From: JBBIRM01 sp037441765
GTDB taxonomy: Bacteria; Desulfobacterota; BSN033; UBA1163
DNA length: 13,822 nt
Assembly (NCBI GenBank): GCA_037441765.1
Contig: JBBIRM010000067.1
Span: forward strand, 1-13,822
Direction of reading: 5' to 3'
The translations under genes were made by a program, and so were the position numbers. This document shows, in pieces, positions 1-5,552 of this stretch. Under the pieces are notes generated by a model. The model saw only the letters and a list, made by a program, of their open reading frames with translations, searched no databases and was not told where the DNA came from. Numbering within the stretch: the stretch's first letter is position 1; each line of letters begins with the position of its first letter.

Positions 1-112
1 ATAAGATTTTCTCCGACATCCCTACCCGATTCCCCGGATGAGTGAGGTGTTACAGCAGAATGAGCAATCTCATTGACATTCCTTTATTTTTAAGATATTT
101 TTAAAAGGGAGG
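1..112. other. Upstream region of nfeD; no gene assignable
   Basis: This 112-base lead-in cannot be assigned to a gene. Two forward frames are open for short stretches (one ends in TGA at 43-45), so the tail of an upstream gene is possible but nothing in it is recognisable. A perfect 6-bp stem with a 4-nt loop (59-64 pairing with 69-74) is followed after a few bases by a T-rich run at 83-91. It could be a weak terminator for whatever lies to the left. A purine-rich ribosome-binding sequence (GGGAGG, 107-112) closes the region. Confidence 0.4.
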
Positions 113-1414
113 ATGAACTTGAAAAGAAGGCGAATTATATTTTTATTTATTTTCTTCTTGACCCCTCTATTCTTCTCTATCCCAGGTGATTCACAAGAGA
201 AGGCTCCTATCTTTATAATAGAAGTGGATGGGATTATCAATCCTGCGACTGCAAAATTCATTATAGAGTCGATCGATCAGGCTCAGGAAAAAGGGGCCCA
301 AGCGTTAATCATCCAGTTGGATACCCCTGGAGGGTTAATGGAGTCAATGAGAATCATTGTTAAAAGAATTCTCACCGCAAATATCCCTATTATTGTCTAT
401 GTGGGGCCACGTGGAGCAAGGGCTGCCTCAGCAGGAGTCTTTATCACCCTGTCTGCTCATATTGCGGTGATGGCTCCGAGCACCCACATTGGAGCGGCAC
501 ATCCTGTCACCTTAGGAGAAGGAAAAGAGAGTAAAACGATGTCTGAAAAGATAGTCAATGATACGGTCTCCTATATCAAAACGATTGCAAAGACCAGAGG
601 TAAGAATGTGGATTGGGCTGAAAAGGCTGTGAGAAAAAGTGTCTCTATCACCGAGGAAGAAGCGGTTAAAATGAATGTAGTGGATTTTGTAAGCCCTGAT
701 GTTTACGACCTGCTTGATCGGATCGACGGGAAGGTTATCAAATTTGATGGTGTCTCTCGGACACTTTTCACCAAGGGAGTAAAACCTCGGTCCCTGCAGA
801 TGAGCTGGCGTTATCGGTTCCTCGATATAATCTCTAACCCAACCATTGCTTACATCTTTTTGATGTTAGGGATATACGGTGTCTTTTTTGAACTTTCAAA
901 TCCAGGAGCCATCCTCCCGGGTGTGGTCGGAGGAATCTTTCTCATCCTTGCCTTCTATTCCCTCCAGATGCTTCCCATCAACTATGCAGGGTTAGCCCTC
1001 ATCCTTTTTGCAATTGTCCTTTTCATTGCAGAGATCAAGGTGGTAAGCCATGGTCTGCTCTCTGTGGGGGGTGTCATCTCACTTCTCCTCGGCTCCTTGA
1101 TGTTGATTGAAAGTCCAACCGAATATATGAGGATCTCCCTGACTGTAATCATTCCTGCTGTTTTAGTAAGCGCAGGTTTCTTTACCTTTGCAGTCACAAA
1201 GGCCATCAAGGCACGCCTTAAAAAACCCACTACAGGGATGGAGGGTCTGGTAGGTGAAATCGGAATTGCAGTAACCAATATTGACCCTGAAGGGAAGGTC
1301 TCCGTTCATGGGGAGTACTGGAATGCCTTCAGTGAGGAGAGGATTGAAAAAGATCAAAAGGTGGAAGTCGTGAGTGTAAAGAACCTAAAACTTCAAGTAA
1401 AACGCATTCCATAA
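113..1414 (+). CDS. nfeD: NfeD-family membrane-bound serine protease, long form (ClpP-like domain, TM bundle, OB fold)
   Basis: 433 residues, a normal length for full-length NfeD (1510-N type). A basic start and hydrophobic stretch (about residues 4-23) form a signal peptide or anchor. Residues 31-205 are the ClpP/SppA-like protease domain, with strand signature 'QLDTPGG' (68-74) and the nucleophile in 'GARAASAG' (Ser106). Lys156 in 'SYIK' matches the general base of the Ser-Lys dyad described for the Pyrococcus enzyme. Residues about 245-365 form a membrane bundle, and 375-433 the C-terminal NfeD OB fold. In archaeal homologues the protease cleaves the C-terminus of the partner stomatin, whose gene follows 12 nt downstream here, so co-transcription and a role in membrane quality control are expected. 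Start: the ATG at 113 directly abuts GGGAGG (107-112) with no spacer, whereas the in-frame TTG at 119 has a 6-nt spacer. The true protein may therefore begin two codons later, leaving a better signal peptide. Family assignment is firm; the exact start is not. Confidence 0.95.
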   Translation: MNLKRRRIIFLFIFFLTPLFFSIPGDSQEKAPIFIIEVDGIINPATAKFIIESIDQAQEKGAQALIIQLDTPGGLMESMRIIVKRILTANIPIIVYVGPRGARAASAGVFITLSAHIAVMAPSTHIGAAHPVTLGEGKESKTMSEKIVNDTVSYIKTIAKTRGKNVDWAEKAVRKSVSITEEEAVKMNVVDFVSPDVYDLLDRIDGKVIKFDGVSRTLFTKGVKPRSLQMSWRYRFLDIISNPTIAYIFLMLGIYGVFFELSNPGAILPGVVGGIFLILAFYSLQMLPINYAGLALILFAIVLFIAEIKVVSHGLLSVGGVISLLLGSLMLIESPTEYMRISLTVIIPAVLVSAGFFTFAVTKAIKARLKKPTTGMEGLVGEIGIAVTNIDPEGKVSVHGEYWNAFSEERIEKDQKVEVVSVKNLKLQVKRIP

Positions 1415-1420
1415 GGAGGG
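1413..1420 (+). promoter_or_regulatory. Strong ribosome-binding site of the slipin gene, overlapping the nfeD stop codon
   Basis: AAGGAGGG lies 6 nt before the ATG at 1427 and overlaps the nfeD TAA (1412-1414). Ribosomes finishing nfeD would uncover or reuse this site, which supports translational coupling of protease and partner. Confidence 0.8.
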
Positions 1421-1426
1421 ATAGAT

Positions 1427-2179
1427 ATGACAGGGTTGCCATCGGGATTGTTTTTTCTAATCATTTTTTTAATCATCTTGGCTGCTTCCGCGATCAAAGT
1501 CCTTAGAGAGTATGAAAGAGGGGTTATTTTTCGGTTGGGAAGATTGATTGGTGCCAAAGGGCCAGGCATCTTCTTTATCATCCCTGGGGTTGATAAGATG
1601 ATCCGTGTCAGCCTGAGGCTGGTCACCATGGATATCCCACCTCAAGATGTCATTACACGGGATAATGTCTCCATTAAGGTCAATGCAGTGGTATACTTTC
1701 GGGTGGTCGATCCAAACAGGGCTGTCGTTGAAGTAGAAAATTATCTCTATGCCACCTCTCAGCTTGCCCAGACCACTCTCCGTAGTGTGGTAGGACAGGT
1801 AGAACTTGATGAATTGCTTGCACACAGGGAGAAGATCAACATGCAACTTCAAGACATCTTAGATAAGCATACAGACCCCTGGGGTATTAAAGTAACCTTG
1901 GTTGAGACAAAGGCTGTAGATCTTCCAGAGGAGATGAGAAGGGCAATTGCCCGGCAGGCAGAGGCGGAGCGAGAGAAACGGGCAAAGATCATCCATGCAG
2001 AGGGAGAGTTTCAGGCTGCCGAAAAGTTAGCCCAGGCGGCTCAGGTGATCAGTGTTACACCTGCTGCCCTTCAACTAAGGTTCCTTCAAACGCTTACTGA
2101 AGTGGCCACAGAGAAGAATTCAACAACGATCTTTCCAGTGCCTATCGATTTGCTCAAGCCTTTTTTGGAAAAGAAGTAG
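1427..2179 (+). CDS. Slipin / stomatin-like SPFH-domain membrane protein, partner of NfeD
   Basis: 250 residues, typical of bacterial and archaeal p-stomatin (slipin). A single hydrophobic segment (about residues 7-23) anchors the protein. It is followed by the juxtamembrane 'EYERGVIFRLGR' (28-39), 'GPGIFFIIP' (45-53) and the SPFH core to about residue 165. Residues about 167-207 form the charged Ala/Glu-rich helix expected to make the coiled coil of oligomeric rings ('ARQAEAEREKRAKI'). The C-terminus carries a short hydrophobic patch ('TIFPVPIDLL', 234-243), the kind of region the NfeD protease cleaves in Pyrococcus; that cleavage here is inferred. It is the second gene of the nfeD operon, with an excellent ribosome-binding site. 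Its last 26 bp overlap the convergent methyltransferase gene. Family assignment is secure; physiological role is inferred from known NfeD-slipin pairs. Confidence 0.94.
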   Translation: MTGLPSGLFFLIIFLIILAASAIKVLREYERGVIFRLGRLIGAKGPGIFFIIPGVDKMIRVSLRLVTMDIPPQDVITRDNVSIKVNAVVYFRVVDPNRAVVEVENYLYATSQLAQTTLRSVVGQVELDELLAHREKINMQLQDILDKHTDPWGIKVTLVETKAVDLPEEMRRAIARQAEAEREKRAKIIHAEGEFQAAEKLAQAAQVISVTPAALQLRFLQTLTEVATEKNSTTIFPVPIDLLKPFLEKK

Positions 2180-2933
2180 AGATTTCGAGGGGCGATTCAT
2201 CGATCGCCCCTTCCCTTTTAAGTAACCAATCCACTTTGCTCAAGATCCCCTGAAGGATTCGAACTTCTCTTTCATCCATCTGGCTCCTTCCAAAAAGTTT
2301 TCTTAGTGACCTCATGATCCGTTTGGGATTTCGAGGATCTAAAAACCCTATGGCCGTAAGCGTCCTTTCCATATGTTCAAACATATTTTCAAGATCTTCT
2401 GCTTTTGCTAAGGGAAGGGCTTCATTTGGATTACTGGCAGAGGTTTGAAACAGTTCATAGCAGATCACCATCACCGATTGAGCCAGATTAAGCGAGGGGA
2501 AGAGGGGGGAGGAAGGAATCCTTACAAAGAGGTGGCATTGGGATAACTCCTCATTTGTTAATCCCTCCTTCTCCGAACCAAAAACAAGGCCAATGGAATT
2601 TTTTGCAGATATAGGAATGAGCCTTTGGGCTAACTGCCTTGGTGTAAGCAGAGGGCTTCTTTCTTTCCCTTTTCTTGAAGTCATTCCGACCACGCAATTC
2701 AACTTAGAAATGGCCTCTCTCAAGCTATGTTCTTCTTCCGCCCTTTCTAATATCTCCTCTGCTCCAGAGGCCAGTCTATATGCATTCGGGTGAAGAGGAG
2801 AACATCCATTGACGATGACCAGACGACCTATCCCCATGTTTTTCATGGCCCTTGCAACCGAACCGACATTCTCATGAAATCTGGGTCTAACTAAAATAAC
2901 CGAAATGGCATCCAATCTTATTTTCCTCACCAT
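2154..2933 (-). CDS. trmJ: TrmJ-type tRNA (cytidine/uridine-32-2'-O)-methyltransferase, SpoU/TrmH (SPOUT) family
   Basis: 259 residues. All three SPOUT motifs are present: motif 1 'RPRFHENVGSVARAMKNMG' (16-34; Asn22 and Arg28), motif 2 'VFGSEKEGLTNEEL' (117-130) and motif 3 'FPSLNLAQSVMV' (145-156), which form the AdoMet-binding trefoil knot. The helical C-terminal extension to about residue 236 is typical of TrmJ, which methylates the 2'-OH of nucleotide 32 in tRNA anticodon loops as a dimer. About 20 further residues overlap the slipin gene and its terminator hairpin and are probably non-essential. Start choice is uncertain: the ATG at 2933 has no ribosome-binding site and sits only 7 nt after a perfect TATAAT. 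The in-frame TTG at 2913-2915 is preceded by GAGG with a 9-nt spacer and would give a protein starting just before the conserved 'VILVRP'. A related TrmH-family specificity cannot be excluded. Confidence 0.9.
   Translation of the reverse strand: MVRKIRLDAISVILVRPRFHENVGSVARAMKNMGIGRLVIVNGCSPLHPNAYRLASGAEEILERAEEEHSLREAISKLNCVVGMTSRKGKERSPLLTPRQLAQRLIPISAKNSIGLVFGSEKEGLTNEELSQCHLFVRIPSSPLFPSLNLAQSVMVICYELFQTSASNPNEALPLAKAEDLENMFEHMERTLTAIGFLDPRNPKRIMRSLRKLFGRSQMDEREVRILQGILSKVDWLLKREGAIDESPLEISTSFPKKA
2189..2219 (+). terminator. Intrinsic-terminator-like hairpin for the nfeD-slipin operon
   Basis: A perfect 8-bp GC-rich stem (GGGGCGAT at 2189-2196 with ATCGCCCC at 2203-2210) closes a 6-nt loop and is followed on the plus strand by TTCCCTTTT. 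It begins 9 nt after the slipin stop codon. It lies wholly inside the 3' coding end of the convergent methyltransferase gene, where the minus strand reads Gly-Ala-Ile-Asp-Glu-Ser-Pro. The minus-strand side lacks a T tract, so the element probably acts in one direction. The U tract is interrupted by C's, so efficiency may be modest. Confidence 0.65.
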
Positions 2934-2940
2934 GGATTTT

Positions 2941-2946
2941 ATTATA
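2941..2946 (-). promoter_or_regulatory. Candidate -10 box for the TrmJ-like gene
   Basis: The minus strand reads exactly TATAAT, ending 7 nt before the annotated ATG at 2933. No good -35 is visible 16-18 bp upstream. If used, transcription would start at about that ATG, giving either a leaderless message or a short leader for the TTG start at 2913-2915. Confidence 0.35.
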
Positions 2947-2962
2947 GCGATTAAAAATAACC

Positions 2963-2991
2963 TTGACTATCATTTTTTTTTATCTTATTTT
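2963..2991 (+). promoter_or_regulatory. Candidate sigma-70-type promoter for the sugar-nucleotide genes
   Basis: TTGACT (2963-2968) and TATTTT (2986-2991) are separated by 17 bp in the AT-rich divergent intergenic region, giving a leader of roughly 25 nt to the ATG at 3025. The -10 matches consensus at only 4 of 6 bases, and AT-rich sequence produces such matches by chance. Confidence 0.35.
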
Positions 2992-3024
2992 CAATTTTAA
3001 AAATTTATTTAAATACAAAATCCT

Positions 3025-4167
3025 ATGAGGATGAGAGTTCCTTTTTTCGATCTGAGCAAACAGTTTTCTTCCATCGAGAATGAAGTTCGGATCTCTCTTG
3101 AGGAGGTATTTAAGACACAACAATTCATTTTAGGGCCTCAAGTTCAACAATTAGAGGAAACGATTGCTTCCTATTGCCAAACAAGATATGGAATTGGGGT
3201 GGCATCTGGTTCGGACGCCCTTCTTATTGCTTTAATGGCCTTAGGGATTGGGAAGGGAGACGAAGTGATACTCCCTCCTTTTACCTTCTTTGCAACCGCA
3301 GGGTCTGTTTCGAGGTTAGGGGCCAAGCCTGTTTTTGTTGATATCGATCCAGAAACCTTAAATATCGATCCCTCAAAGATTGAGGAGAAGATTACCAAAA
3401 AGACAAAAGCCATCATCCCTGTCCACCTGTTTGGTCAGTGTGCGGACATGGACCCAATTTTACAGATTGCAAAGGCAAGGAATCTTTTCGTCATCGAGGA
3501 TGCGGCTCAGGCCATAGGGGCGGAGTATAAACCCTCTTCTCATTCTCAAAGCAGAAGGGCTGGTGGGATGGGAGATTTGGGATGCTTCTCATTCTATCCA
3601 ACTAAAAACTTAGGTGCTATGGGAGACGCAGGAATGGTTGTCACAAACCGGTTGGATCTGGCAGAGAAGATTCGAATCTTAAGGGTCCATGGAAGTGAGC
3701 CAAAATATTTTCACAAATGGATTGGACTCAACAGCCGTCTCGACACAATTCAGGCTGCCATACTTTTGGTAAAATTTAAATATCTTGAAAAATGGACAAG
3801 AGAGAGGCAGAAGAAGGCTAAAACGTATCATGCCCTTTTTACAGACAATTCTTCATATATCCCAGATCTCCGACTCCCAATAACCCAATATGAAAACATT
3901 CATATCTACCATCAATATGTGATCCGTGTTAGGGAAAGAGACCGCCTGAGGGAATACCTCTTTAATGAGGGGGTTGGGACTGATATCTACTACCCCCTTC
4001 CACTTCATTTGCAAGATTGTTTCTCCTTTCTGAATCATCGGCGGGGAGATTTTCCAAATTCTGAAAAGGCCTCAGAGGAAGTCCTTGCCCTACCCATCTA
4101 TCCTGAGTTGACAGAAGATCAACAACTCTTCATCGTGGACCGAATTAGAGCCTTTTACAGGAGGTGA
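3025..4167 (+). CDS. DegT/DnrJ/EryC1/StrS-family PLP-dependent sugar aminotransferase (WbpE-like)
   Basis: 380 residues, normal for this fold-type I family, which transfers an amino group from glutamate to a keto-sugar nucleotide in O-antigen, capsule or glycoprotein sugar synthesis. N-terminal 'VPFFDLSKQF' (5-14), 'GVASGSDALLIAL' (58-70, PLP phosphate region), 'EDAAQAIGA' (158-166, Asp159 pairing with the PLP pyridine) and 'SFYPTKNLGAMGDAG' (189-203, Schiff-base Lys194) are all intact, as is 'GLNSRLD' (234-240). The next gene is a WbpA-type 6-dehydrogenase. WbpE aminates the product of the WbpA/WbpB steps toward UDP-diacetamido-uronic acid, so a 3-amino sugar uronate is the likely product. 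WbpB and WbpD equivalents are not in the window. No convincing ribosome-binding site precedes the ATG at 3025; the ATG at 3031 is an equally possible start. Substrate is inferred from the neighbour only. Confidence 0.92.
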   Translation: MRMRVPFFDLSKQFSSIENEVRISLEEVFKTQQFILGPQVQQLEETIASYCQTRYGIGVASGSDALLIALMALGIGKGDEVILPPFTFFATAGSVSRLGAKPVFVDIDPETLNIDPSKIEEKITKKTKAIIPVHLFGQCADMDPILQIAKARNLFVIEDAAQAIGAEYKPSSHSQSRRAGGMGDLGCFSFYPTKNLGAMGDAGMVVTNRLDLAEKIRILRVHGSEPKYFHKWIGLNSRLDTIQAAILLVKFKYLEKWTRERQKKAKTYHALFTDNSSYIPDLRLPITQYENIHIYHQYVIRVRERDRLREYLFNEGVGTDIYYPLPLHLQDCFSFLNHRRGDFPNSEKASEEVLALPIYPELTEDQQLFIVDRIRAFYRR

Positions 4168-4201
4168 AAGAGATTCAGGAAATAGAAACAATTGGAAGCC
4201 A

Positions 4202-4699
4202 ATGAATCGCTTAAAAATATCGGATCAACTTATTCAAAAGATTAAAAATAAAGAATCCTTGATTGGAATCATCGGCCTTGGATATGTGGGTCTTCCTCTG
4301 GTGGCAAGGTTTGCAGAGGAGGGATTTAAAATCTTGGGTTTTGATGTCGATCCCAAAAAGGTAAATCAATTAAAAAATAGTAAAAGTTACTTGAAGGCTG
4401 TTCCTTCTTCAAAAATTTCTCAATTTATTAGAGATGGAAAGTTTGATGTGACGGATGATTTTTCACGCCTTGGTGAACCTGATTGTATACTGATCTGTGT
4501 CCCGACCCCACTTAGCGACAAAATGGAACCTGATCTTCAGTACATTGAAAATACGACAGATTCCATTCAAAGGCAATTGCGTAGGGGACAACTGGTTGTC
4601 CTCGAAAGCACAAGTTACCCTGGAACAACAGAGGAGTTGATTCTTCCACGTTTGAAATCCACGGGTTTGATCCCTGGAAAGGGAAGACCCCGGGAATAA
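4202..4699 (+). CDS. N-terminal fragment of the WbpA-like UDP-sugar dehydrogenase (NAD-binding domain)
   Basis: 165 residues: the Rossmann dinucleotide-binding half. 'GIIGLGYVGLPLV' (22-34) is the NAD-binding loop, Asp48 in 'GFDVD' caps the second strand, 'CVPTPL' (99-104) and 'ESTSYPGTTEE' (135-145) are family signatures. Homology ends at Lys160. The final five codons (GRPRE) are the out-of-frame reading of 'REDPG' and are not native sequence. On its own it lacks the catalytic cysteine domain. Confidence 0.85.
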   Translation: MNRLKISDQLIQKIKNKESLIGIIGLGYVGLPLVARFAEEGFKILGFDVDPKKVNQLKNSKSYLKAVPSSKISQFIRDGKFDVTDDFSRLGEPDCILICVPTPLSDKMEPDLQYIENTTDSIQRQLRRGQLVVLESTSYPGTTEELILPRLKSTGLIPGKGRPRE

Positions 4700-4760
4700 A
4701 GAATTCACCACACGAGAAATTCCCAAAATTGTTTCAGGTCTTACACCTTCCTGCAAGAAG

Positions 4761-5504
4761 GTGGCCACCACACTTTACCAGCAGATAGTAATAAGGGTTG
4801 TGCCTGTTTCTTCTCTACGCATTGCTGAACTAACCAAACTTCTCGAAAATATTTATAGAAGTGTCAACATTGCCCTGGTTAATGAACTTAAGATGCTCGC
4901 TGATCGGATGGGGATTGATATCTGGGAGGTTATCGAGGCGGCAAGTACAAAACCCTTCGGCTTCTCACCCTTCTACCCTGGTCCAGGAATGGGAGGACAC
5001 TGTATCCCTATCGATCCTTATTATCTCTCGTGGAAGGCGCGGGAATTCGATTTTACAACAAGGTTCATCCATCTTGCTGGAGAGATCAATGTTCATGTCC
5101 CCTACTATGTAGTCAATAAGATTCAGGATGCCCTCAACCAGAGGAAAAAGAGCCTTAAAGGAGCAAAGGTTCTCATATTGGGGGTTGCTTACAAGAAAGA
5201 TGTGGATGATGCCCGGGAATCCCCTGCCCTATCAATTATGGAACTCCTAAGAAAAAAGGGAGCGACTCTCCTCTACCATGATCCTTATATACCAATATTG
5301 CCGAAGTTCAGAAAATATCATTTCAAATTGAAGTCCTCACCCCTCACAGAATCCTTACTTCATCGTGTCGATACAGTCGTGGTGGTCACCGACCACACCA
5401 AGATCGATTACTCATGGGTGGTCAAACACGCCCCCCTGGTCATTGATACCCGCAATGTGACAAAAAACCTAAAGCAATGGAATTACAAGATTGTGAAGGC
5501 CTAA
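4761..5504 (+). CDS. C-terminal fragment of the WbpA-like UDP-sugar dehydrogenase (dimerisation and UDP-binding domains)
   Basis: 247 residues from a GTG codon, but family homology in this frame extends upstream to about 4677, so the GTG is unlikely to be a real start and no ribosome-binding site supports it. Conserved 'LTKLLEN' (24-30; Lys26 and Asn30 of the active site), 'GPGMGGHCIPIDPYYL' (74-89; catalytic Cys81) and 'GVAYKKDVDDARESP' (141-155, UDP-binding domain) are intact, as is 'VIDTRN' (227-232). The catalytic parts would be functional if joined to the N-terminal half. Confidence 0.85.
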   Translation: MATTLYQQIVIRVVPVSSLRIAELTKLLENIYRSVNIALVNELKMLADRMGIDIWEVIEAASTKPFGFSPFYPGPGMGGHCIPIDPYYLSWKAREFDFTTRFIHLAGEINVHVPYYVVNKIQDALNQRKKSLKGAKVLILGVAYKKDVDDARESPALSIMELLRKKGATLLYHDPYIPILPKFRKYHFKLKSSPLTESLLHRVDTVVVVTDHTKIDYSWVVKHAPLVIDTRNVTKNLKQWNYKIVKA

Positions 5505-5552
5505 TTGCCAAAAAACACTGCAATATCTCAAAGGACACCTTATGTATGGAAT

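Larger units (their letters stand above)
4202..5504 (+). pseudogene. UDP-N-acetylglucosamine-type 6-dehydrogenase (WbpA/WecC-like), broken by a frameshifting internal deletion
   Basis: The two ORFs here are the halves of one nucleotide-sugar dehydrogenase (UDP-glucose/GDP-mannose dehydrogenase family, WbpA subgroup of about 430-440 residues), which oxidises the C6 alcohol of a UDP-sugar to a carboxylate using two NAD+. Frame 1 matches the family through 'STGLIPGK' (ends 4681). The family match resumes in another frame at 4677-4680 as 'EREDPGNKEFTTREIPK'. Comparison with family members, which read '...DFFLAFSPEREDPGN', indicates that about 8-10 residues are missing, i.e. a net deletion near 29 nt (3n+2). 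The lost piece includes the strand leading to the conserved 'SPE' active-site segment, so the encoded enzyme should be inactive. The remainder is uncorrupted, so the lesion is recent or an assembly error. Corrected length would be about 443 residues. The gene starts 34 nt after the aminotransferase stop; the weak ribosome-binding site is GGAAG at 4194-4198. Confidence 0.88.

Noticed and set aside
1..45. 3' end of an upstream coding region
   Set aside because: Two frames are open, neither gives a recognisable peptide, and too little sequence is present to decide.
73..101. TTGACA (73-78), 17-bp spacer, TATTTT (96-101) as a promoter for nfeD
   Set aside because: Transcription would begin at about 108, inside the ribosome-binding sequence, so it would not yield a translatable leader. 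The -35 also overlaps a hairpin. The operon may be transcribed from further upstream.
982..1852. Minus-strand ORFs of 64-127 codons opposite nfeD and slipin
   Set aside because: The plus-strand genes are secure across their full length; the antisense ORFs show no domain or start signal.
5504..5524. Stem ATTGC/GCAAT after the dehydrogenase stop as a terminator
   Set aside because: Only 5 bp, AT-rich, 11-nt loop and no T tract on either strand.
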